DNA from: Archegozetes longisetosus
Lineage: Eukaryota > Arthropoda > Arachnida > Sarcoptiformes > Trhypochthoniidae
Direction of reading: 5' to 3'
Assembly (NCBI GenBank): GCA_018873245.2
Contig: JAEMBT020000001.1
Location: 3,906,001-3,970,000 of the forward strand
DNA length: 64,000 nt
Of this stretch, positions 11,955 to 23,194 are shown piece by piece. Numbering within the stretch: the stretch's first letter is position 1; each line of letters begins with the position of its first letter. The position numbers and the translations under genes are program-made. Under the pieces are notes generated by a model that was not told where the DNA came from, did not search any database, and was given only the letters and a program-made list of their open reading frames with translations.

Positions 11955-12946
11955 ATGATGAATCAATTTGTGACTAACTTGAAAACCGACTCCAGTTCTG
12001 TTGAAACGTAAGTTCTAAACAAATCTATTGAGCAAATTGTCAAACATTAAACTATTGGATATCACGTATGATATTCTCGATCATATCTTTAGATCACGTT
12101 TTCATTCTTTACTGCTCAGTAAAGTTCAATCCGATTGAGCAAATAGAGAAGAAAATTTGATTTATAAGATTATTCTATAAGATTATTCTATAAGTTTATT
12201 CTATAAGTTTATTCTATAAGTTTATTCTATTAAAACGTATTAGTTATGACCTTTATTGCAAGTAAATTATCATAAAGCTCAACTCATATAATCAATTAAG
12301 CAAACAATATTTAGCTTTAGGCTTTTATCTTCAATTTTAGTATTAAATATCGATCGATACTGGTCAATAAATACTTAATAATGGATGACAAACAAATAGA
12401 AGTTTCATTTGAAAGTAGGCTCTCTATTGGTGTAAGTCAAGGAGAAAAATCATATTAAGTTAGGTTGGGTTGAGTTAGGTTAGGTTAAGTTAGGTTAGGT
12501 TAGATAAGATCAGGTTAAGATTGAATGCAAATAAGTTAAAGCAGAATAAAAGCAAAACTGAAAGGTAGTAATAGTAACCGATTGAATAAAGAGTGCATTA
12601 GCATTTTATACATTGTAATCTAGTTTTACTCTTTAAGTGCATTTTAGTATCTAATTTTTTATTTTTTATTCCCTTAAAACCATCTAAATCTTCTTTTATT
12701 GCTTATGTTATCTTCACTTAACGTTTTTCTTCTCATACCATTACGCAAACTATGAGCATAAATGAAATGCAAATAAGTTTATAGTCGTTCATCATTTAGT
12801 TTTAAAGCCAAACATGTTTCATGTTTAAATGCAACACTAAATTGAAAAATATAACCAATTTAAACCAATCAATTAATAATATTATTATTTATTTTTAGGT
12901 AATACACGCAATAGAAGTTCGGCCAGATCATACAGACCAAAACTAA
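11955..12946 (+). CDS. Putative three-exon microprotein (63 aa), unknown function
   Basis: Exons 11955-12007, 12341-12431 and 12899-12946. All splice phases agree: exon 1 ends AAC|GTAAGT, exon 2 starts after TTTTAG and ends GGT|GTAAGT, exon 3 starts after TTTTTAG and closes at TAA. The product starts MMNQFVTNLKTDSSSVE and ends HAIEVRPDHTDQN; it is hydrophilic, without signal peptide, membrane helix or known motif. An acceptor-like TTTCAG lies eight bases upstream of the ATG, so a non-coding 5' exon is possible. AATAAA occurs at about 13070. I do not recognise the protein. The two strong GTAAGT donors in phase are the main support; an alternative is that exon 3 in another frame belongs to a different transcript. 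Confidence 0.4.
12165..12231. repeat. Tandem repeat, unit 13 bp
   Basis: Five near-identical copies of AAGTTTATTCTAT/AAGATTATTCTAT within intron 1 of the putative microprotein gene. Confidence 0.85.
12459..12506 (+). repeat. Interstitial telomere-type repeat (TTAGG)n
   Basis: About nine consecutive pentamers, mostly TTAGG with single-base variants (TTGGG, TTGAG, TTAAG). TTAGG is the usual arthropod telomere unit. Shorter GGTTAGGTT scraps occur near 46852 and 38378. Confidence 0.85.
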
Positions 12947-14478
12947 TTATTAGAAGAACAAATTCGTATTACCAAATTTTATATAACTTACACTTAACGA
13001 ACAAATGGCAGTGATCTATTGCCGTCCATTTTTTCTATTGGCTGTACATTTATAATTTCAATTCTTTTCAAAATAAATCTCAATTGTACGTAACTTGTTT
13101 CCGTAGTTCTCAACTAATTATTTCACAAGTATATCACCAGGGCTAAAGTTGAACTGAAGTACTGCTCACTCAGAAGTATAAGCAGAAGTTGGGTTTATGG
13201 TCAAAGTACGACTTGGGTATAAAGAAGTGATGTAGTTACAAGACGTTTTTTAATACGTAGTGTGCTACGTGCACCACTAGCTGGTTATCAACCTAGCTTA
13301 ACTACCAATAGCACTACTTTAAGTTAGTTAGATTCAATTAGGTAAAGTCAATCCTAGGCACAAAGAAAACAATATTCTGGTAACCATATCGTTCTTTTAT
13401 ACCCAAACCTACATCAACCGTAAACCGAATTATAACCTAAGATCAATATGGTATCTAAAATACTTGAAACGCGTACTTGATTCACAGCAACAGGTCACAA
13501 ATAGTCAAGCATATGAATAATTACGCAAATCAAATGAAAATGTTGAATAATAAGACTTATAATATGATCATCTCATGTAATATTATCGGAATCGAGACTA
13601 AAATATATAAAAAAATATTAACGTATAGCCATACTTGAAACTTAGCTCTTAAGTAGTTGAACCTAATGGTAATTTAAGTTTAATCAGATAATCTAAATAC
13701 TTACTATCAGATCTTAAGTTTATTTGAAAACTCATCAAAATAACTAATTTTATTAAGCTTTCGTGTACTTAATCACAATCAACAAAAATGATATTTTTTG
13801 TATTTTTATCATTAATTTATACTGAAACACATTAATAAACTCAATAATCGTTGATAGCAACCAGAAGTTGATTTCCATGAGATCCTAATATATCAGATAC
13901 TAACTTATAGAATATTGAATGGCAGTCGAAGTAAATCTAAAATCAAATTGAGTAAAAAATTGATGCACATGAGAGATAGGTTAACATAGGTTGATCTATC
14001 CTTGTTACCATTAAGGATTATAAAGTTTTTTACTTTAAAACTCATCGTTATCAACGAGCGAACTCAATCAACGTAATTATTCAGAAACATGAACAGCTTT
14101 GAGAGTCAACTCATCAAAATTTCAAGTAAGTGGTTGTCATCAATTTCTGATTGAATTTATAGACGACTTATAAATAATTAATTTGAGCTACAAATGAGTC
14201 AAATGTATTGAAAGAATCGCAATGGTTCACATCAGAACTGTATTACTTGAAATAAATGCATAGTAATTTGGAAAAAGTTTGAAATTTTATGTAGCTTTGC
14301 CAAAATTGATCAAAAAAGGTACAAAATTAAGTACAAAATTCAAAAATTGATTTGACAATAATTGTTCACAATTTGAATTAATGCAATCGTCATTATGGCA
14401 ATTCATTTTGATAGTCATATATAAACTAACGTCTGATTTGACTAATATTAACAAAATCTCTAAACAATTACCTCCAAC
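12947..14478. other. Intergenic, no gene seen
   Basis: AT-rich sequence with no exon I can support on either strand. It begins with a probable polyadenylation signal near 13070. Confidence 0.5.
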
Positions 14479-14898
14479 TCAATCAATGACAATAACTTGA
14501 GGATATTTGTTGTTTTTGACTATATTTTTAACATCAACAAAGATTTTGTCGACCAAAGCATTAAGATCTTGAATTGGTAAGTCTTCATTGCGAATGACTT
14601 GTTTGACAACAGTTAATATATTAAAAATTGGAATAGTTTCGTATTTACTACCATCTCTTCTAAACCACTTGCTCGACCAGTCGTTTATAAAATCATCTAT
14701 CAAACAACTGATTCTTTCGTTTATTTGTGGATAATTTGTTCCATTGTATGTATATTTTGTTTTATTATCATAATCACTCATATCTCTATCAACAATACAG
14801 TTATTGTCGGCAACTATCAAATCATTGAGAACACAATCACGTTTACCGATATCTTCCTCTTGGTTAGCATCTAAGATATGAGTTGTGCGACTGACAAC

Positions 14899-14937
<39 letters not shown>

Positions 14938-15261
14938 GAGCATATTATTCAAAACAGCAATAAAAGAGTTATGAAAAACAAGAATGTGATCCATCCTCAC
15001 TTCAGACGCGATATCGTTTGAGACTTTATTAATTAACTTAAGAAAAGAGCGAGACTTCAAATAATTTTTATTAAACTTCTTTGACTTTAGTAGCACTAGA
15101 TTAGAACTAATAATTAATTGCTTCAAATGTTGATAACCTTTCAGCTCAAGTCTAGTTTTAATTAAACTCAAATAAGTGTCAAATAGTTTATCGATCCTAT
15201 TATTTACTGATACTTTTAGTTTAATTCGTTTATTAACTGAGTCCTTCTTCAAACAATCCAT
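14479..15261 (-). CDS. Orphan 260-aa protein with poly-Asn tract
   Basis: A continuous ORF of 260 codons, long for this AT-rich sequence. The N-terminal 115 residues are lysine-, leucine- and isoleucine-rich and look helical; a run of 12 Asn follows, encoded by a (TTA/ATT)n stretch at 14903-14939; the C-terminal third is mixed and again probably helical, ending PQVIVID. There is no signal peptide or membrane helix. I do not recognise a family. A splice site near the C terminus could extend the protein, as the sequence after the stop (reading the minus strand) contains GGAGGTAATT, but nothing downstream supports this. It is probably a real nuclear or cytosolic gene, poorly conserved. Confidence 0.6.
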
Positions 15262-15388
15262 TTGTTCCGCTCAAGTATGACTTCCTTTATGAGGCATTGC
15301 TTATTATTTTTCGTCTTTATTATTAGATTAACATTTATTTTGCTTACCACTAACTTTTGATCACCAAAACAACAATTTCAGCAGTAGA

Positions 15389-15570
15389 TATTATTATTCG
15401 AACTTAAGGACGGAAAAAAATAGAGTGACATCCAATGCCTAGAGCATAAAACAGAACCAAAGTTTTAGTAGAACAGAACTAAAGTTTCAAAAGTTAGTAT
15501 AGTATTTGTTTGAGGTTTAGTGCATTAGATGTCACTTTATTTTTTCCGTCCTTAAGTTCGAATAATAATA
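15389..15570. mobile_element. 182-bp MITE with near-perfect 40-bp terminal inverted repeats
   Basis: The left end TATTATTATTCGAACTTAAG continues into GACGGAAAAAAATAGAGTGACATC, and the right end is its reverse complement with one or two differences. The interior is non-coding. Near-perfect arms suggest recent activity of its parent, a TA- or TTA-targeting DNA transposon not seen here. Confidence 0.75.
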
Positions 15571-16753
15571 CCATATGTTCACTCTTATAGGGGTCGTTTT
15601 GCTATTACTAACACGTGTTTTAGCGCTAAAATAGTTTTTATTGCTATCAGTAGGACTTGCCAAACACGGCTCACAAATCACACATGGCCCTCAAAAATTT
15701 CTACAAATATCCAATTAAACTCAATGCCTCAAAACTATCTGAGAAAATCTGTTTTTTTGTAACCTATTTTTCTATACTTTGTCTGATAAAAACTATAATC
15801 AAACCACTGAGCGAACTAATTCTCAATCGTTGATAAATAGCAAAATTTGAAGCGATAATTAGTAGAAAATCAATGTTAACAGCAAATTGAAGCATTTATT
15901 AGATGGTAATTGTTGACTATTTCTCAAAAATGAAGCTTATTTTGCACGCAATATGCAAGCAATGAGTATTTAATAATGACTTATTCAAACCACATGACAA
16001 GCTTGAATACTAGCCCATATCTTTACTCTCTAATAAAAAGTGACCCATCAGGCAAAAAAGCAGTGCTGAACAAACAATTTTCAATATTTGATAGTAATTT
16101 ACTGCTTTTAGTCTCTTATTTTGGGCGTAATGGAAGACCGATAAATTTGTTGCAAAATGTTTGCAATCTTTAAGAGAAATTTTATTTTTGATATCTGCTT
16201 TTGATCTTATTTTAAATTGATGTAATTGATGTAATAAACGTTGTGCTTTTTTGTAAACCAGATCTGATTAAACTTAGGCAATTAATTAAAGTTAGTGAGA
16301 GCTATGCTGCATTTTGATAAGAATCCAATTTGTTTTTTAAGTTTCAAACTAATATTAGCAAAATTGAAAGAGAGAGACAAAAACAATTTTAAGACCAGTC
16401 CTAATAGCCCTCAAAGGTTTTATCACATACCTTACTGTATGAAATTACTGAAAACCGACAACAAACCAATAAAATTTTATTGTATTTTGACTTGTGTTTC
16501 TCAACACGACTTTGATCTTAAGCTCGCGGTTAACTGAACTCCAAATAAATACAGATTTTTATTTAACGGCTTCTTATGATACTGGCATAACAAAAAGCTT
16601 TTATAAAAGTTAAGAACTCTTCAAAGTTTGTTAATAATATCTGATACAGTATTTTTAATACTAAAATATGAATAAATAAAATAGATCAATAAATAATTTG
16701 TAAAGTAGCGTATAAAAGTTTAAATACAATCAACAAATGAGTAAATCAATAGA
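15571..16753. other. Intergenic, no gene seen
   Basis: Two short + strand ORFs (15976-16173, 16295-16537) have no splice context, no family likeness and biased AT-rich composition. I do not call them. Confidence 0.5.
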
Positions 16754-18771
16754 TTAATCGTATCCAAAAATATCTTTTTCACTTCTAATTAATCCTTGTC
16801 TGACACGAAAATCTTCGAACTCATGTTCTTTGCTGATAACATCAGGTGACCATTGTTTAGGGTATTGGTCAATACGACTTTGAGGCCAAGCATATTTATG
16901 CAGAAGTATACCAATAAAGTAGATGATAATGAAGTAGATGAGACAACCAGCTAAAAACAATGTTTTTCCAATTGAGTTTAAATCATTTAATATTCCATAG
17001 ACCCAAATATTGTGAAAATTGCCGAGATATAACATCCAAACAAGATACGTTCCAACTACAGTCAACATAACTGTTAGTTCAACAACTTTTTTTGACCTCC
17101 GATGATATGTCACTATTGATTCCAGTATTATAATCGGAACTAACACTGTATGCTTTAATAATAAAATCTCATTAAGTTTATTTGTTTTTATTTGTTTTTG
17201 TTAGTTTTTATTAGTTTTTCTATTTAATTATCTTCATTTGGATCAATTAATTGAATGTCTTACTTGTGCGTGATTGAGCCAAACCGGATTTCTTCCTTTC
17301 ATGTTTGGATTGACCACCAGATCTTCTTTGATTAAATATAGTGTCCAAAACACTGAGCACACATACTATCAATTGAATATTAGTTTTTAATTACTTTTAT
17401 GTTTTTTTAATGTTGCAGATCAATTAAGCTCTTCAAACTAATTTAACTAAGAATTTATGCTCAAAACTAACTTAAGTGCGTTAAATTAGAACAAAAAGTT
17501 GTAGCATTTTAGGGCAAACTTCTAAAACCTCATATTTGGCAAGATAGGGATAATTGTTGACTATTTGTTAGAAGTAGGTCTGTTATATTGTTTATTAAAA
17601 CATTTTAATTGAACAAAAGTTTGAGATGACATACCATTCCGGCTGGAAATATGACTGAATGAAACCAAACATCACGAATGCGCAATAAATACTTTTTGAA
17701 ATTGCTTTCTATTGCTTCTTCTGGCAAATAGTTATCTTTGAAACAATCACACACGAGGAAAAGAAAAAATCCCAAAAGTTGAAAGTTCTGTTTAGTGGTA
17801 AAGACAAAACGTTTTTAAGTAACATGTATTATGATTTGCAGTAATGAATGATAAAATAACCTAACGATGTGCTAGATATGAAAATGGGATTAATTGGGAA
17901 ATAAAGAGATAGAAAAACTGCATAAATGATAAGTTGAACTTGAGAAACGAGTAAGAGATCTAGATGAGAATTAGGATAAATAAGCAAGCACAAAACAATT
18001 TTATTAGATCTGTACGTCGAGATAAAACGTTGAATCTAAGAAACAAAGTCGAGTTATCGTCTGTCTCTGTGTCTCATATTTTACTTGATTAAACAGTTTG
18101 AGTATATTTCCTGAATGAAAAGTGCATTTTATCTATTTTCAAAGGAAATCAGTGTTTGCTATATTTCTTTCTAAATATGATTTCATTCCTACGATCAAAG
18201 TAATAAATATTTAACTATTTAAAGTGTAGGCTATAGACTAAACTAATAAATAATTTAAGTAAAAAACATCATTAATCTATTACTTAACGCAGCATTAAAA
18301 TAGAAAAGAATAAAAACTTGAAAAATATTAATAATGAAATTGAAGGTTGGAGTAGGTCCGTGAAGCTAGTCTACATGGAGATGTATTAGATAGTTGAAAA
18401 TTTCAAAAATGAAAACTTAAACGGGAAGAGACTATAATATTGAGCTAAGAGAACAATTAGTAGTGAACTAAGAGAAAGAGATAAAAAGAAATAAAGAAAA
18501 ATAGGAAAAAAAAGTAAGAAAATGATACCAAATTGCAAAAAGTAAGATATTTATATTTCCAGCCAAAAGTATATACACCAGGAGTAAGATTACTAGAAGT
18601 ATTAAGAGTCGCTAAATAGTCGTCATTTAACTTGAAATTATAACCCCACGGATGTACTAATTGAAAAATAAATGTTAATCCATATATTAACACAGCGATT
18701 AGATGGACTAAAACAGAAACACATCTCCATAAAATCCACAATTTAGTTTCCATTACGGTGGAGAATAACAA
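16754..18771 (-). CDS. AIG1/ADTRP-family membrane hydrolase (copy A)
   Basis: Androgen-induced-1/FAR-17a family: multi-pass membrane threonine hydrolases that in vertebrates cleave fatty acid esters of hydroxy fatty acids. Exons from 5': 18529-18771, 17635-17787, 17264-17365, 16754-17152, all phase 0. Exon 1 carries WKYKYLTFCNL, whose Thr matches the catalytic Thr of AIG1; exon 3 ends NPVWLNHAQ, whose His matches the catalytic His. Several hydrophobic helices are spread over the four exons. The loop before the YLT motif is about 20 residues longer than in the other two copies, and the hydrophilic C-terminal tail is longer too. Translation could start at 18771 or at the second Met, 18753. Exon 3 is 102 bases in all three copies, which supports common descent. 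Confidence 0.88.
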
Positions 18772-21700
18772 ATATTTAACGATAAATTAAGTTAATATAG
18801 TAGATAATACATATAAGAGTTAAGCCAAGTTGGTATAACAGTTACACATAAACATCGTGACTACTATAACAATAACACTTATAACTCGCGACAATTGTTT
18901 GATTACAGGATCTTCAAATAAAATAAGTTTAGATAAGTTGAGTTAGATAGCTTCAATGAGCGTTGAGTTAGATAGCTTCAATGAGTGTTGTGTTAGATAG
19001 CTTCAGTTAGATAGCTTCAATGAGCGTTGTGTTAGATAGCTTCAATGTACGTTCTGTTAGCAATAGTGAGAACAAGAACTAGAAAAATATACGTTAAATA
19101 ACCATTTCCATGGAGATGACTCTAATAACTATTTGACTTATTTAGATCAATGTCAGCTCTATTTAATTGAAAGTTAATTTATATTTTTTTTATTAATATC
19201 TTACTAACTCTTCTACTAGTTGTCTATGTATTTATGTTAAAAACATAATATCAGAAGTAATTATTTGATAAACTCGTAAATGAGAGAAGTCATAGTTGTA
19301 AAACTAGAATCACTACTATAATAAATATTTAAGCGTTGGCTTTAATGTTAACGAAAAGTTGAGTCGAAAACAGTTCTCAATATTAAACAGTGGGTTTGGG
19401 GCGTTTTTTGTCTTCTCGAATCAAAATGTTAGGCGTTTTTTGCAGTAAAATATCGTATAAACTGTCCTAAAATTGTACTCATATAACAACTCTTGTAGGA
19501 AGAAATCTGAAATCTGATAGTAAAAAGTTGACTGTAACAACAAGAGTCACATCCTGGGGAATAATCAATTTTCATATTTCAAATTACTTAATGGGATATT
19601 ACGTACGATTAGTTGAGTTATAGTTAGGAGAAAGTGTTAGAAATATAGACAAAGTTTAGAAATATAGACAAAGTATTAGAAATATAGCAGTAAAGGTTAT
19701 GAATTGACACTATGTGACTAACAATAATGAGTCGTTTGAAGCGAATCTCACGTTATTTCCTGTTTAAAAGTTATTTTCTATAGTAATCAAATGTGAGGTA
19801 ATTATACCAATTTGAGTATTCTCTTTGCAAACTGACGCGGAAATAATAGTTTTCTGTCTTTTTACAGACCAATATAATAAGCATATGGAAAAACATACAA
19901 TCTAAATATCAATACATTTCAATTTAAGTCAAATTTTGCTCCTATTGTATGCCAAAACATTAAGCAGGAACTAAACATTGTTTGGTAAACAACCTTAGAC
20001 TCAGCGTTAGGTTCAATCTTAAATTGAGCATTAGATTGAGTGTTAATGCCAAACAAATATTTTAATGCATCTAACTTTTGTACTAAGCCTTTAGGCTTAT
20101 TCATCATTTACATTAAGTATTTTTAGTTTATTTTTGGTTCTTTTTTGAATCTGATTTTCGGTCAGCTAACTCTAATAGTATTTTGAACATTGAAGATTAT
20201 TCTAATCCTTAGAAATGTTAATATTTGCTACAAAAATTGTTAGTTCTTTCTGATAATGATTATCTGTATTGGAATTTCAATATACTTAATTGTTGACTGA
20301 AATGAAGTGCATGCAACTGCACAAAACTGCATAATCTTCCAAACGATTATCGGCTGTTGATTTGAATCTAAAAATGATAAAACACTAAAAGTTTGTTCTA
20401 GAAACATAGTCTAAAGATTACTTAAAAGATTACTAATAAGATAGTGATGATGTGATTAGCATTGAATAGAAACTATGAGAAAGCTATTATTTAACTAGTA
20501 AGTCAATAGGTTTCCGGTGGTTACTAAAACAATAGATAATTAAATCTACAAATTGCTTATCGCTAGTCAATCTTTGAAGATCACGAGTTTAGTCTACTTT
20601 CTCAATTGAATTGTTATTTACTACTCTTTAGACTAAGTTTGTAATAAATAATTAGTTGTGATGCACTTTTCTCATTTATTATTACAACAAATTGCAAAAC
20701 CAATAAAATATTGATAAATATTTAAGAAAACGATATATTATACAGAAAACACAGTAGCGATGAGAGAGACTTATCAGTTTCCTAAAACTTGTTCAAATAT
20801 AAAAGCATATAAAATAAGTAATAATGAAAACTAGTTTCAAGTTCAGATATTTATGATTTGAATACATGTTTAGTGTTTTATGATTTAATAAACGTTTACG
20901 CTTGAAATGGGACTTAATAAAATGAAACTTTATTATTCGTTATAAAATCGACAATTAACAAAACCTGTCTCCAAAAGTCCTTAAGCTCTTAAGCAAATTC
21001 TTAGAAATATAAACATTCGTATATGGTTAGGAACAATGTTTGGCAAATTTTTATCTAATAAACATTTTAAAACTCAATTTAACAATCTTACGCATTACAA
21101 GCACACGTGTAAAACAATAAAATGTATAATTATTTAAATTTAGAAACGATATTAACATTTATCATAAGAGTGAAGTCAAATGTATAACCAAACCTATGCT
21201 TATAGACTCGTACCATTTCTCCATACACGCATAACATTAATCGATTTTGTTTGTAATTTTTAAGTGGTTTCATTGAACTCGTTTTAAATGATATATTTAG
21301 CAACAAACAAGAATCTATTTGGAAAGAGTTGCTTATTTAAAATACAATTCAAGTTGAAACTTCTAATAACATATTCGGTTGAGAGGAGCTGAGTAGCTGA
21401 GTCTATGGCGAGAATCATTACTAGATTTCACATAATAACAGTGGTGCTCAAATATTCATCATATAATGCTTAGCAATTCTAAACTTAAGAACTAATTCTC
21501 AATTTTCTACAGCAAATATGAGAATAGTCTTAGGATTTGTTAATGCTGCGAGTTTTTAACGATGATTATAACGATTGCGATCATTATTAAAAGTGTAATT
21601 GTTTTTGAAGTTGTATTTAATAAACAAAATAAAGCTATAACCAGTGTAAATATAAATTGTTTTAATTTGCTCTAAACATAGTATATTGTAATAAAGCTCA

Positions 21701-21865
21701 AAACAGAAATCAATGTAATTAGGTGTTGATCACGAAAAGATTGATAAAAGTTGGCACAAATCTAAATAGATTAACAAAGAGTTAATAAGCTAAAAATGAG
21801 ATAACAAAACGAAATAAAGAACTATATAAGATAAAAATCAAATTTAAATATAGAATATATATAAG
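18772..21865. other. Intergenic, repeats only
   Basis: A 3.1-kb AT-rich region. It holds a tandem repeat at 18936-19060 and a short GAAATATAGACAAAGT repeat near 19638-19690. A 62-codon ORF at 19919-20107 on - has no supporting context. Confidence 0.5.
18936..19060. repeat. Tandem repeat, unit 26-30 bp
   Basis: Five copies of GTTAGATAGCTTCAATGAGC plus GTTGT, one of them truncated, upstream of AIG1 copy A. Confidence 0.85.
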
Positions 21866-23194
21866 TTAAATAAACGTGTCAAGATGAGGGGGCATAGAGC
21901 TCCATTGTCTTCCGGCAACAGCATATCTAACTTTAAGCAATTGTTTCTGAATGCGGTAATTAGGCGCAGATTCTTTCCATTTAGAATAAGTCATTGGCAG
22001 GGATTGAATAGGCCTGAGATTGTATTCGTAATTAGTGAGAAAGTCACGAAAGCATTTGTAAAGTTGATGTTTAGATAAACGTGATATATATTGTTCACGA
22101 TTACTGTCTCTGATTGCTTTACCAGAATCACAATCTATTAGTTCAATACTATCTTCAGTTTGTATCCAATTCGATGCAAGTTTATAATGACCATTAGTCA
22201 AAAGTTCACTACTTTTCTGATCAATTTGTTTCCTAATTTTTTCACATCTCAATAATTTTGGTTCTTTAGTATAATTAACAACAAAGTGTTGGTGAATTGA
22301 TTTTTCATTAAACTCGAAAGCAATGATAACACTATTGATATAAATAGTATCAATAAAATGGCTTAGAAGAGACCCTTGAATTCCAACTTGATTCCATAAA
22401 CTAATCTTATCTGTTGTTGACTTCAACCTAATCAGTTTTTCGGTCCTGAAAGGAGTATTATTTGTTTTACAGTCTGGCGGCTGATTCAAAAATAAATTCA
22501 CTTTAATATTCTTCTTCAGTTGAAATCGGTTTGAGGCTGGAATCGATGTGAACAAAGAATCTTCCTCTTTAACTTCGTGTTTGACTAATTCGTTAAGTTT
22601 TGAGTAGAGATATCTTATAAAACATCTTCGAGCCAGAGTAGCAGCTCTACAGTCGACTAAAACAAACTCAGGTTTCAGATTATTAGGGCTGATAATACCT
22701 GAACCGCTTGTTATGCATATAGTCTCACACCACTCGGTATTATTATCATCAGTCAAAACAATAGCCGCCAAATCAGAGACATTGTGAAGATTTTGGCCAC
22801 ACTCTGTTTTTACTAATTCCTCGTATTTGCAATCAAATGATTCTTTGATAGCATCTTTCAATAGATCGTTTGGTTGATTGTCACAAATAGTTGGAGGGCT
22901 TGTCAGAACTTGACTTTCTAAAGGTTTGATCAAATCTTCTTCAATTAAATCCTGTTGACTAAGATCAGAACTAACGATGATATCAGTTTTGACGTTACCA
23001 TTTGGGAAGTGGTTTTCATTAGAATTAGGATCAGCTTTACGAGTCAAATAACTGTAAGTTTGTAGTGAAGCATTTTGGGTGTTCAATGAAGATAACAGCC
23101 ATTTTTTAATAGCATAAGCGATACTAATTCCAGCAATAAAAGTAGCTAAACATAAAATCAAATTATCACTTATCTTAGCTTCACACAAATACAT
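21866..23194 (-). CDS. Membrane-anchored ADAR-type deaminase-like protein, catalytically dead
   Basis: Intronless 442-residue ORF. Residues 10-35 form one hydrophobic helix followed by KKW, a likely signal anchor with the rest cytosolic. Residues about 140-442 follow the adenosine deaminase domain of ADAR/ADAD proteins: VDCRAATLARR (180-190) aligns with the NDCHAEIISRR motif, DKISLWNQVGIQGSLLSHF (262-280) with DKIARWNVVGIQG, NWIQTEDSIELID (342-354) with the NWT..DSAIEVI stretch, and a C-terminal Y.KWKESA..Y...K..L with W...P...D.F. Every catalytic residue is changed: the zinc His and proton-shuttle Glu of CHAE are Arg183 and Ala185, the PCGD motif is PPDC, and the third zinc Cys is replaced in TTDK. 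There is no double-stranded-RNA-binding domain. In vertebrates, ADAD1/2 are also inactive ADAR relatives, but they carry such a domain. The intact 442-codon frame argues for a working non-enzymatic protein. Confidence 0.85.
   Translation of the reverse strand: MYLCEAKISDNLILCLATFIAGISIAYAIKKWLLSSLNTQNASLQTYSYLTRKADPNSNENHFPNGNVKTDIIVSSDLSQQDLIEEDLIKPLESQVLTSPPTICDNQPNDLLKDAIKESFDCKYEELVKTECGQNLHNVSDLAAIVLTDDNNTEWCETICITSGSGIISPNNLKPEFVLVDCRAATLARRCFIRYLYSKLNELVKHEVKEEDSLFTSIPASNRFQLKKNIKVNLFLNQPPDCKTNNTPFRTEKLIRLKSTTDKISLWNQVGIQGSLLSHFIDTIYINSVIIAFEFNEKSIHQHFVVNYTKEPKLLRCEKIRKQIDQKSSELLTNGHYKLASNWIQTEDSIELIDCDSGKAIRDSNREQYISRLSKHQLYKCFRDFLTNYEYNLRPIQSLPMTYSKWKESAPNYRIQKQLLKVRYAVAGRQWSSMPPHLDTFI

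Noticed and set aside
12899-13014. Arg/Ser-rich alternative frame of the last microprotein exon, considered as an alternative Dscam terminal exon
   Set aside because: Dscam already ends in a complete tail exon at 10896, and the phase fits the microprotein model better.
15976-16537. Two short + strand ORFs
   Set aside because: No family likeness, splice signals or neighbouring exons; composition like non-coding AT-rich DNA.
19919-20107. 62-codon ORF on - beginning MMNKPKGLVQKLDALKY
   Set aside because: Looks mildly protein-like but has no recognisable motif, exon partners or promoter context; left uncalled.
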